NCBI GenBank assembly: GCA_002504525.1
Contig: DATD01000031.1
Span: forward strand, 5,939-69,938
DNA: 64,000 bases
Direction: 5' to 3'
From: Methanomassiliicoccus sp. UBA345
GTDB taxonomy: Archaea > Thermoplasmatota > Thermoplasmata > Methanomassiliicoccales > Methanomassiliicoccaceae
A model generated the notes under the pieces. The model saw only the letters and a list, made by a program, of their open reading frames with translations. It was not told the DNA's origin and ran no database searches. Numbering within the stretch: the first letter of the stretch is position 1; the number at the start of each line of letters is the position of its first letter. This document shows, in pieces, positions 33,302-40,413 of this stretch. Made by a program: the position numbers and the translations under genes.

Positions 33302-34007
33302 CTTCCTCCACCAGCCGGAGGAACAGGGTCTCGAGGTCCTCCTCGGCGGTCAGCTGGGGAACGCTACCGGAGGCCACGATCCTTCCCCGGTTGAGAATGA
33401 TCATCTCCTGGCATAGCTTCTGGGCCGCTTCGAGTATGTGCGAGCATAGGAATATGGTGCGGCCCTCCTCGCGGAGGTGGAGGAGGTATTCCCGCAGCTT
33501 GTGCTGATAGATGGGATCGAGGTTCACGAACGGCTCGTCGAGGAACAGGAGCGGGGGGTCATGCATGAACGCCGAGGATAGCATCACCTTCTGCCTCGTT
33601 CCCTTGGACAGGTCCTTGCACAGCACGTCCTGCGACGCTCCCAGATCGAAGAAGTCGATCCAGCGGTCGATCCGACCCTCGACATCGTCCACCTTTCTTA
33701 CCCGACCAACGAAGGCCAGGTACTCATACGCAGTTAGGTAGGAAGGCGGCGACTCCGCCTCGGGCACGATGCCCACCCTCTCGCGCACCGCGATGCCATT
33801 GCCCTGGACGTCGATCCCGGAAACGAGGACCTCCCCGGCCGTGGGCGGAAGCTGTCCCGTCAACACTCTCAGCAGCGTGCTCTTGCCGGCCCCATTGGGG
33901 CCGAAGCAGCCGAAGAAGGTGCCCTCCGCCACATCAAAGCTGATGCGATCAAGGGCTGCCGTAGCGCCGAACGACCTGCTCAGCTCCCTGACCGTTATGG
34001 AGGCCAT
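33288..34007 (-). CDS. ABC exporter ATPase
   Basis: A 239-residue ATPase with Walker A GPNGAGKST, signature LSKGTRQKV in place of LSGGQ (common in ABC-2 exporters), Walker B LLFLDEPFVNLD and H-loop FLCSHIL. The ATG at 34007 lies about 25 nt after a TATA-like GATAAATATCC (34026-34036), indicating a leaderless transcript, so the TTG at 34016 is unlikely. It is the first gene of the exporter operon. Confidence 0.92.
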   Translation of the reverse strand: MASITVRELSRSFGATAALDRISFDVAEGTFFGCFGPNGAGKSTLLRVLTGQLPPTAGEVLVSGIDVQGNGIAVRERVGIVPEAESPPSYLTAYEYLAFVGRVRKVDDVEGRIDRWIDFFDLGASQDVLCKDLSKGTRQKVMLSSAFMHDPPLLFLDEPFVNLDPIYQHKLREYLLHLREEGRTIFLCSHILEAAQKLCQEMIILNRGRIVASGSVPQLTAEEDLETLFLRLVEEDVHP

Positions 34008-34064
34008 GGGGCACAATCCAACTCTGGATATTTATCTCCTGCCGGACCGGCGGCAAAGAATCAT

Positions 34065-34074
34065 GTTAAATAAT
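34065..34074 (+). promoter_or_regulatory. TATA-like box of the first tandem membrane gene
   Basis: GTTAAATAAT is 23-32 nt before ATG 34097, supporting that start rather than the in-frame ATG at 34073. Confidence 0.5.
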
Positions 34075-34096
34075 GCTAGCTCTAAGATTTTCACTC

Positions 34097-34639
34097 ATGA
34101 CGAGCGATACACCGCCCCCCGTCGACCGGCCCGTGGAGGAGCCCGCATACGTGCCTCCCCCTACTCCTCCTCCGCCCCCATATGTGTATCCACAACCGCG
34201 CCAGCGGCCCTTTGGGGTCACGCTCCTGGCCATCCTGATGATAATTGGTGGCATCCTCTCGCTGCTGGCGGCCATCGGATCGTTCCTGGTGACCGCCTTT
34301 ATAAATGTCCAGGAGATAATTGACCAGGTTGGTCAACAGATACCGCAGTGGCTCATCGAGGCGGTGCCCTTCATCTTCGCCATCATGGGCGTGGTGTTCC
34401 TGATACTGGCCATCATAGCGTTCCTGCTCGCCTACGGTTATCTGAAGGGAAGAGGATGGTCGTGGACGCTGAGCATCGTCCTGCTGGTGCTGTCAATCAT
34501 ATTCGGTGTTGTGAACCTGGTCATCTCGGGACTCGCTGCTACCGGAGTGGTAAGCGCGGTGATCAGCCTTATCATCTCAGTGATAATCCTGATATACCTG
34601 ATGAGGCCGGGCGTAAAGGCATGGTTCGGAAAGGCCTGA
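34097..34639 (+). CDS. Small membrane protein, tandem family copy 1
   Basis: A 180-residue protein with a Pro-rich cytoplasmic N-terminus (PPPVDRPVEEPAYVPPPTPP) followed by four membrane segments. It shares with the next three genes the entry motif RPFGVTLLAILMIIGG and the C-terminal YLMRPGVKAWFGKA. I do not know the function of this family. It is the longest N-terminal variant. Confidence 0.8.
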   Translation: MTSDTPPPVDRPVEEPAYVPPPTPPPPPYVYPQPRQRPFGVTLLAILMIIGGILSLLAAIGSFLVTAFINVQEIIDQVGQQIPQWLIEAVPFIFAIMGVVFLILAIIAFLLAYGYLKGRGWSWTLSIVLLVLSIIFGVVNLVISGLAATGVVSAVISLIISVIILIYLMRPGVKAWFGKA

Positions 34640-34688
34640 AACTTTTTCCAATCCTTTCCATTGACGGAAGAGAGATCGGAGGTGTGCA

Positions 34689-35084
34689 ATGACCGCTTAC
34701 ACGCCTGCATACCAAACAAAGGTCAGACCGACCGGTGTTACCATCCTGTCGATCCTGTTCGCCTTGGAGTCGCTGCTCTTCATCGTCGCAGGCATCGGTG
34801 CTCTGGGGATAAGCGCTTTATTCGGACCCGTCGTCTTAGGGATCGGCATCATAGTCGGCGGCTTCCTGGTACTGCTCGGCCTGATCGGGCTATTTGTTAC
34901 CTGGGGCCTATGGACCGGCCAGGGGTGGGCCAGGATAATAGCGATCATCCTGGCCGTTCTTGGACTGATAGTCACCATACTTGGCGCCATCGGCCTGGAG
35001 CCTATCTCGATCATCGGGCTGCTGATCAACATCGTCATCCTGTGGTATCTGTTCCAGCCCCATGTGAAGGCCTACTATGCCTGA
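34689..35084 (+). CDS. Small membrane protein, tandem family copy 2
   Basis: A 131-residue, four-segment protein: RPTGVTILSILFALESLL at the start, a central WGLWTGQGWARIIAIIL and the end YLFQPHVKAYYA. The SD GGAGGTG lies 5 nt before ATG 34689 and there is no clear TATA in the 49-bp gap, so it is probably cotranscribed with copy 1. Confidence 0.82.
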   Translation: MTAYTPAYQTKVRPTGVTILSILFALESLLFIVAGIGALGISALFGPVVLGIGIIVGGFLVLLGLIGLFVTWGLWTGQGWARIIAIILAVLGLIVTILGAIGLEPISIIGLLINIVILWYLFQPHVKAYYA

Positions 35085-35229
35085 AACCCCTTCGCGTTTC
35101 TCTTCCATAAGCGATGCTCGGCATTCATTCTGGCACGGCCTTGAGCGTTCTCCGCCAGCATAGCCATCCTGTCTTGTCTTTGCCCCGCGCCCATAATGCT
35201 TAACACCCATCGATTCACTGATTTGCATC

Positions 35230-35649
35230 ATGACCGCCGGTTCCGCGGCGATGCGAAAGGAGGATGTTAGGCCGCGCGGGGTCTCAATCCTCACCGCGCT
35301 GTACGTGCTGCAGGCCCTGCTCTCCATTCTGAGCGGGGTGCTGGCGTTCAGCCTGCTGTCCCTACTGGGCTCGCTCGGCGCCGCCATAGGGGCAGCGGTG
35401 GGCGTGGTCCTTGTGGCCACAGGGGCGGTCCATCTGATCATCGCCTGGGGACTGTGGGCCGGTCGGAGGTGGGCCAGGTCGCTCGCGATCATACTGACCA
35501 TCTTGGGACTGGTACCGGACGTGATCGGTTCGTTGACCCTCAACCCCCTGTCACTGGTAGGGCTGCTCATCGGCATCCTCATCCTATGGTACCTCTACCA
35601 GCCGCAGGTGAGGGCATTCTACGCTCGAACGCGCGCGAGCGTGAGATAA
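35230..35649 (+). CDS. Small membrane protein, tandem family copy 3
   Basis: A 139-residue, four-segment paralogue: RPRGVSILTALYVLQALL, central WGLWAGRRWARSLAIIL and the end YLYQPQVRAFYAR. It is most like copy 2. A TATA-like GCTTAACA (about 35198-35205) precedes ATG 35230, so it has its own promoter. The 145-bp gap before it contains no gene. Confidence 0.82.
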   Translation: MTAGSAAMRKEDVRPRGVSILTALYVLQALLSILSGVLAFSLLSLLGSLGAAIGAAVGVVLVATGAVHLIIAWGLWAGRRWARSLAIILTILGLVPDVIGSLTLNPLSLVGLLIGILILWYLYQPQVRAFYARTRASVR

Positions 35650-35652
35650 AAT
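35644..35652 (+). promoter_or_regulatory. TATA-like box of tandem copy 4
   Basis: GATAAAATA overlaps the stop of copy 3 and lies 24-32 nt before the TTG at 35676. It is the main reason for choosing that start. Confidence 0.5.
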
Positions 35653-35675
35653 ACACAGATGTCGTTCCCGGGCCG

Positions 35676-36161
35676 TTGAACGACAATTACTCTCCTCAGC
35701 CTTACCCGGCGCCGCTGCCCTACCGGCAGAGGCCGACCGGGGTGACCTTGCTCGCCATCCTCAACATAGCGATAGGGGCGCTGCTCCTGCTGGCCGCGGC
35801 GGCCCTGTTCCTGTCCATGTCCCTGGCGGGCGACGCGGCGTTCCTGGAGGCATTGGCAGACTCCGGCGTGCCGGAGTGGTTCATGACCCAGCTGTCCGTC
35901 ATCCTGGGCACCATGGCGACCGTCTCGCTGATCATGGGCGTGCTGGCACTCGCCGTGGCGTACGGCTTCCTCAACGGCAAGGGCTGGTCGTGGTACCTCG
36001 CCGTGATCTACGGGTTCCTCAGCATAGGGCTTAGCGTCATTTCGACCCTCCTCAGCGGAGGGCTGCTCGACTTCCTGACGCTGGGGTTCGTCATCATCAT
36101 CCCCGTGCTGATCATGGTGTACCTGTTCCAGCCCAACGTTAAGGCATGGTTCATGGTGTAG
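35676..36161 (+). CDS. Small membrane protein, tandem family copy 4
   Basis: A 161-residue paralogue with a short Pro/Tyr-rich N-terminus (NDNYSPQPYPAPLPYRQR), entry motif RPTGVTLLAILNIAIGA, four segments and the end YLFQPNVKAWFMV. It is most like copy 1. The TTG at 35676 is the only usual start between the stop of copy 3 and the family motif, and sits 24 nt after the TATA-like box; an out-of-family extension back to 35454 overlaps copy 3 in another frame. Confidence 0.78.
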   Translation: MNDNYSPQPYPAPLPYRQRPTGVTLLAILNIAIGALLLLAAAALFLSMSLAGDAAFLEALADSGVPEWFMTQLSVILGTMATVSLIMGVLALAVAYGFLNGKGWSWYLAVIYGFLSIGLSVISTLLSGGLLDFLTLGFVIIIPVLIMVYLFQPNVKAWFMV

Positions 36162-36180
36162 CCGCGCGCCCGAGGTCATC

Positions 36181-36996
36181 ATGTCCGACTCCGTCATCAG
36201 CAGGAGCTTTCTTGACAGTTCTGAGATTGATGAGGTCAGGAGGCTGCAGAAGGAGTGCCCGGAAGGGGACCGGTTGCAGCTGAACTACCACACCATGTCC
36301 CGTCCGGGCGACGGCGACGACCATTTCTTGTGGCTACGGGACGGCGTCTTGGTCGGCTACGCGGGGCTGAGCCATTACTGCCCCGAAGAGGTAGAGGTGA
36401 TGTGCATGGTCCACCCCCTGCATCGCCGACAGGGCATTGCGTCCAACATGCTGGCGCGAGTCATGGACGTCTCGCGAGACCGGGGCTTCTCCCGTATGCT
36501 GCTCGTCTCCGAGGTCGGCTCTGAGAGCGGGCAGGCGTTCGTCCGAGGATCCGGGCGTCTCGCCTTCACCGAGCACCTACTTCGTTCGGAGCCGTCGTCG
36601 CTCCGGCCTGCCAGCAGCGAGATCGTCATCGACGAGCTGCCTCTCGGTAGTATTGCCGAGATCGAGGGCATCATGCTGCAGAGCTTCGGCGAGATCATCG
36701 AGAAGCCTACGGCCCGCCGGTTCGTAGGCCGCCTAGACGGCAGGGCGGTCGGAATGATGGACGTTGACATAGTGGACGGGGAAGCGTACTTGTCCGGCTT
36801 CGCCGTGTTGCCTCTGGAGAGAGGCAAGGGATACGGCCGGCAGATCCTGAGCGCGATGACGTACCTTCTTCGGGACGAGGGCGTCGACACGATAAAGATC
36901 GAGGTGGAGACGCAGAACCGAAGGGCCCTGGACCTGTACCTGTCATCGGGCTTCCGGCCAGTGACCAGCTACGACTATTTCGAGATCCTGCTTTGA
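36181..36996 (+). CDS. Tandem GNAT acetyltransferase
   Basis: A 271-residue protein with two GNAT domains. The N-terminal one (about 1-130) has VEVMCMVHPLHRRQGIASNM, a good acetyl-CoA loop. The C-terminal one (about 145-271) has YLSGFAVLPLERGKGYGRQI and ends with ALDLYLSSGFRPVTSYDYFE. The RRQGIA and RGKGYG loops both fit acetyl-CoA binding. The substrate is unknown. Confidence 0.88.
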   Translation: MSDSVISRSFLDSSEIDEVRRLQKECPEGDRLQLNYHTMSRPGDGDDHFLWLRDGVLVGYAGLSHYCPEEVEVMCMVHPLHRRQGIASNMLARVMDVSRDRGFSRMLLVSEVGSESGQAFVRGSGRLAFTEHLLRSEPSSLRPASSEIVIDELPLGSIAEIEGIMLQSFGEIIEKPTARRFVGRLDGRAVGMMDVDIVDGEAYLSGFAVLPLERGKGYGRQILSAMTYLLRDEGVDTIKIEVETQNRRALDLYLSSGFRPVTSYDYFEILL

Positions 36997-37022
36997 TGCT
37001 GCGGCGGCCCGTGACGCACCGC

Positions 37023-37232
37023 TCAGTCGCACTTCCCCTGCCGCGGAGCGGTCCTTCCAGAGCACTGCGAGCAGACCACCTCGCCGCCGGAGCCGGCCGT
37101 CCAGTCAACGCAGTCGGAGCATACCGTGCCAGTGCATCGAGAGCACGTGCGATAGTTCTTCGGAAGGCCATGGCCTCCTTCCCCGGCCATCGTTCTCCTG
37201 CCGCAGTTGGTGCATACCGCCGCCTTCTGCAT
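37023..37232 (-). CDS. Small double zinc-ribbon protein
   Basis: A 69-residue protein with nine cysteines in pairs: CTNCG (C7/C10), CSRC (C30/C33), CSDC (C38/C41), CSQC (C54/C57) and C68. Eight would bind two zinc ions. A TATA-like TGAAATAC lies near 37256-37263. The family is unknown to me; a nucleic-acid or protein-binding role is inferred only from the zinc pattern. Confidence 0.7.
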   Translation of the reverse strand: MQKAAVCTNCGRRTMAGEGGHGLPKNYRTCSRCTGTVCSDCVDWTAGSGGEVVCSQCSGRTAPRQGKCD

Positions 37233-37363
37233 GATGACCCATTCTGAACGCTCTGTATTTCAACCCGTTCCCGAACAGGTAATGTAGAGCATCCTCACCT
37301 CTGGCAACAAGAATATTGATTTATATGCCCCACCGCCATCGAGGCGGCAGCGAGAGGGGATGA

Positions 37364-37672
37364 ATGAAGGGAAACAGCGTCCTGACCCGGAAGATCGAGA
37401 GCGAGGTGGAACTTCTCCAGCGTCATGTCCAGATGCTGAAGGCCATCAGGGAGAACGAACCCATCGGCATCATCCGCCTCTCTGAACTGCTGGACCATCC
37501 TCAGCACAAGGTGCGCTATTCCATGCGCATACTGGAGCAGGAGGGGCTCATACAGCCGTCTCCCGACGGAGCGGTGACGACCGAGGAGCTCAGGACGTTC
37601 ATGGAGCACCTCAAGACCGTCCTCGACAACATGGAGAGGACGGTAAAGGAGCTCAAGAAGGAGCTGGACTAG
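37364..37672 (+). CDS. Small winged-helix protein with C-terminal coiled coil
   Basis: A 102-residue DNA-binding candidate. Residues 5-65 contain a helix-turn-helix (IGIIRLSELLDHPQHKVRYSM, RILEQEGLIQPS) and residues 70-102 are a charged heptad-like helix (FMEHLKTVLDNMERTVKELK) for dimerisation. A TATA-like TTTATATGC lies near 37320-37328 and AGAGGGG precedes ATG 37364. Its targets are unknown. Confidence 0.82.
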   Translation: MKGNSVLTRKIESEVELLQRHVQMLKAIRENEPIGIIRLSELLDHPQHKVRYSMRILEQEGLIQPSPDGAVTTEELRTFMEHLKTVLDNMERTVKELKKELD

Positions 37673-37772
37673 GCGCTGTCACCCCTCAAACGGCGGGGCC
37701 AACGGCGCGCCGTCGGTGGAGAGGAAACGCAAATGATTAATATGCGTGGATTATTGTGGTCGATTACGCCAA

Positions 37773-37869
37773 GCCGTCGTAGCTCAGTCGGTAGAGCGTG
37801 TGACTGTTAATCCCTTAACCGGGAACGGTCATCACAAGGTCAACGGTTCGAGCCCGTTCGACGGCGCCA
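37773..37869 (+). tRNA. tRNA-Asn (GUU) with 21-nt intron
   Basis: The acceptor arms GCCGTCG and CGACGGC pair, the D arm is GCTC/GAGC, the anticodon stem is TGTGA/TCACA and the T arm AACGG-TTCGAGC-CCGTT. The anticodon GTT is at 37806-37808. The intron is 37810-37830, directly after A37. It folds as a canonical bulge-helix-bulge: central helix CUGU/ACGG, 3-nt bulges UAA and UCA, and an intron hairpin UCCC/GGGA. CCA is encoded (37867-37869). Confidence 0.95.
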
Positions 37870-37921
37870 TCTCTTTTCTCTTCCTCATTCTCGCACGATG
37901 CGCTTCGTCCGTATCGCCGTT

Positions 37922-38746
37922 TCATCCGTCGATCATGCCGCCCGTCGTGTTCAGGGCGTCCAGCTTGGCCATGTCGCCGAAGTACAGCTCGAAGTCGAAG
38001 ACGCTGAGGTTCTCCCTAAGGTGATCAGTAGAGGACGCTTTTGGTATGACCGTGAAGCCCTTCTGCAATGCCCAGCGAAGCAGCACCTGCGCCGGGCTTC
38101 TCTCATACGCGCTGGCGATCTGCAGGAGCTCCTTCTCCTGCAGGCAGGCGCCCCTGGTGAGAGGGCTATAGGCCTCCATGCGGATCCCTTTCTCGGAGCA
38201 GTATCTTACGACATCCCTATCGTAAGCGAACGGGCTCATCTCGATTTGGTTGACAGCCGGCACCGCCGCGCCGGGCCGCATGATCTCCTCCAGCCGCGGT
38301 ATGGCGAAGTTGCTGACGCCGATGGAGCGGACCAGCCCCGAGGACCTCAGTTCCTCCATGGCCCTCCAGGTGTCCCGGTCCTTCCCGACCGTGGGCCAGT
38401 GGATGAGGTACAGGTCGATCTGGCTGACCTGCAGCCGCTCAAGGCTGGCCTGGCAGGCGGCCAGCGTTCCCTCGTGGCCCTGCTCGGAGGTCGCTACCTT
38501 GGTGGTGATGAACACCTCGCTGCGGCCCAGCCCACTGTCTCGCACCGCCCGTCCGATCTCCCCCTCGTTGCCGTACATAGAGGCCGTGTCGATAAGGCGA
38601 TAGCCGATCCTGAGCGCTTCGAGGACGGTGTGGTAACATGCTTCACCGTCCAGGCCCCATGTCCCCAGGCCGATCACGGGCATCTCGTTCCCGTCGTTCA
38701 GCGTGATCCTCCGCTCCGGCGCAAGTTCCGCGTACGAGTCATTCAT
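37922..38746 (-). CDS. Aldo/keto reductase
   Basis: A 274-residue NADPH-dependent TIM-barrel oxidoreductase. The catalytic residues are visible: Asp in IDTASMYGNE, Tyr in the same string, Lys in VFITTKV and His in LYLIHWP. The coenzyme-binding end IPKASSTDHLRENL is conserved. It resembles the 2,5-diketogluconate/methylglyoxal-reductase-like group and the second copy at 51668-52486. The substrate is unknown. It converges on the tRNA-Asn gene. Confidence 0.93.
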   Translation of the reverse strand: MNDSYAELAPERRITLNDGNEMPVIGLGTWGLDGEACYHTVLEALRIGYRLIDTASMYGNEGEIGRAVRDSGLGRSEVFITTKVATSEQGHEGTLAACQASLERLQVSQIDLYLIHWPTVGKDRDTWRAMEELRSSGLVRSIGVSNFAIPRLEEIMRPGAAVPAVNQIEMSPFAYDRDVVRYCSEKGIRMEAYSPLTRGACLQEKELLQIASAYERSPAQVLLRWALQKGFTVIPKASSTDHLRENLSVFDFELYFGDMAKLDALNTTGGMIDG

Positions 38747-38755
38747 GACAAACCC

Positions 38756-39367
38756 TCAGTCCACCAGGAGAAGGCCGTTCCACACCGGGCGGTCCTTCGC
38801 CGGTATCTCGAACGGCAGGCCGGCGTTGCGCGCCGTGAGGTACACATCGATGCCCATGGCCTCCATGGACGGACGCGAGCGGAAGGGGTGGCGGCATCGT
38901 TCCCCGGAACCCTGGCCGACGCACTCGTCGCACAGACGGCACGGACCGCCGGTGAACGCGGCGGCGAACCGGCACCCCATGTTCAGGGCGTCCGACTCCA
39001 GCTTGCCCAGCAGGTCCTGGAACTGCCGCTCGCTCTTGGTCATGCGCTCCTCGTACTCTCCGGTCTCGTAGATGTCCTCGATCGAGCTGCCCGAGAACTT
39101 GCTCATGAACTCGGTGTCCATCGGGATGGGGTACTGCACGAGGATGGAACGCGTGTATCTTTCCAGCACCTCGGAGAAATCGTCCATGCCCATGACGTTG
39201 GGCGGGCACATCAGGTTCCGTCCGTAGTTGGCGCACTGCGGCACCATGCATTTCAGCTTCACCCTGGGATCCAGGACGATATCCCTGGACTCCAGGACGG
39301 CTGCGTCCGAAGCACCATAGGAGCGTGCCATTTCACAGAGCGTGCCTAGATCGGGAGAGGAGCGCAT
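38756..39367 (-). CDS. DUF2284 metal-binding protein
   Basis: A 203-residue predicted metal-binding protein. Cysteines occur as KCMVPQCANYGRNLMCPPN near the start and GGPCRLCDECVGQG with C(R)HP later. The family binds metal, probably an Fe-S cluster; its function is unknown. ATG 39367 (MRSSPDLGTL) lies about 25 nt after a TATA-like ACAAATACC, so the longer frame to 39439 is unlikely. It precedes the aldo/keto reductase by 9 nt, a likely two-gene operon. Confidence 0.85.
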   Translation of the reverse strand: MRSSPDLGTLCEMARSYGASDAAVLESRDIVLDPRVKLKCMVPQCANYGRNLMCPPNVMGMDDFSEVLERYTRSILVQYPIPMDTEFMSKFSGSSIEDIYETGEYEERMTKSERQFQDLLGKLESDALNMGCRFAAAFTGGPCRLCDECVGQGSGERCRHPFRSRPSMEAMGIDVYLTARNAGLPFEIPAKDRPVWNGLLLVD

Positions 39368-39467
39368 GCTATGGAAATGGGAGGGACGGTATTTGTTAGC
39401 GCGGTCGAACGCTTCGTCCCTCTGAATCGGCTGATGCAAGCTCTGACGCCCATGTGGCCTCGGCGGC

Positions 39468-39947
39468 TCAGATGCGGCAGGCCCCGCCGTGCTTCTCGTG
39501 GTACTTCTGGTGATACTCCTCGGCGCGCCAGAACGTCTCCGCGGGGACGATCTCGGTGACGATCGGCCTGGAGAAGCGTCCGCTCCTGGAAAGCCTCTCC
39601 TTCATCGCCTCGGCCGCTTGTCTCTGCCCCTCATCGTAATAGAACACGACGGAGCGGTACTGCGCTCCGACATCCGGCCCCTGCCGGTTCGGCGTGGTGG
39701 GGTCGTGCATGTTCCAGAACGCCTCCAGCAGCTGCTCGTAGCTCACCTGCTCCGGATCGTACTGCACCTCCACGGTCTCGGCGTGGCCGGTTCGGTTGGT
39801 GCACACCTGCTCGTAGGTGGGCGACTCGGTGCGGCCGCCCATGTACCCGACCTGAGTTGAAACGACTCCCTTGATGCGATCGAACGATGCTTGCACTCCC
39901 CAGAAGCATCCCGCCCCGAAGGCCGCTCTCCTGACCGTTTCGCTCAT
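39468..39947 (-). CDS. msrA: Peptide-methionine (S)-S-oxide reductase
   Basis: A 159-residue MsrA with the active site GCFWG (C14), GYMGGRTESPTYEQVCT, and the C-terminal EEYHQKYHEKHGG. It repairs S-methionine sulfoxide in proteins and complements the msrB gene at 20551-20958. The resolving cysteine near the end (GGACRI) is present. Confidence 0.96.
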   Translation of the reverse strand: MSETVRRAAFGAGCFWGVQASFDRIKGVVSTQVGYMGGRTESPTYEQVCTNRTGHAETVEVQYDPEQVSYEQLLEAFWNMHDPTTPNRQGPDVGAQYRSVVFYYDEGQRQAAEAMKERLSRSGRFSRPIVTEIVPAETFWRAEEYHQKYHEKHGGACRI

Positions 39948-40095
39948 GATATGCCTCGTAACTCGCTAGGAGGCGGGAATACTTATCCTTGTCCGAGGAG
40001 CGCCACCCGGCCGGGACATCATGGAGCTGACGACGGTGAGCGCAGAAAAGAAAGGGTTTATATTGAATCCCTCGATTAACCTCACTTCACAGCAA

Positions 40096-40191
40096 GGGCC
40101 CGTAGCTTAGTCTGGTGGAGCGTCAGGCTCATATGGACCTCCTTGGTCCTGAGGCACCCGATGGTCGCCGGTTCAAATCCGGTCGGGCCCA
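40096..40191 (+). tRNA. tRNA (CAU), probably tRNA-Ile2, with 22-nt intron
   Basis: The acceptor arms GGGCCCG/CGGGCCC pair, the D arm is GCTT/GAGC and the T arm GCCGG-TTCAAAT-CCGGT. The anticodon CAT is at 40130-40132. The intron 40134-40155 begins after A33' (position 37) and forms a canonical bulge-helix-bulge: CUCA/UGAG, bulges UAU and GCA, and hairpin GGACC/GGUCC. After splicing the anticodon stem is TCAGG/CCCGA with one A-C mismatch. A73 is at 40191; CCA is not encoded. The acceptor suggests Ile2 (agmatidine-modified C34) rather than Met, but Met cannot be excluded. Confidence 0.9.
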
Positions 40192-40200
40192 CTTTTTTTA
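40192..40200 (+). terminator. T-run terminator after the tRNA
   Basis: CTTTTTTTA directly follows the tRNA 3' end, a typical archaeal termination signal. The rest of the gap to 40413 shows no gene that I can support. Confidence 0.6.
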
Positions 40201-40413
40201 CATACCCAGATGATCGATCTTCTCGATACGGGCATGTGGCATGACGATCTCGGCCGGTCGTGTGCGGCGATATGACCGTCCTGAACGGCCGCCATGCATC
40301 CAGCGAGGTCGAGTGGATGCCATGGATCGGTATGGGATCATCCCTCAGCACGCCAGCGTGGTCAGCGTGGCTGATGGATGCATGCCTGTGGCGGTGCGCT
40401 CTTGATGGAGCGC

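Noticed and set aside
40096..40191. Folding the CAU tRNA as a long-variable-arm tRNA with a 13-nt intron
   Set aside because: The bulge-helix-bulge rule fits a 22-nt intron exactly and gives a normal 5-nt variable loop; the D arm is of the class I type.
40201..40413. A small gene between the tRNA and helicase
   Set aside because: No open frame has a start signal or recognisable sequence; I see nothing supportable there.
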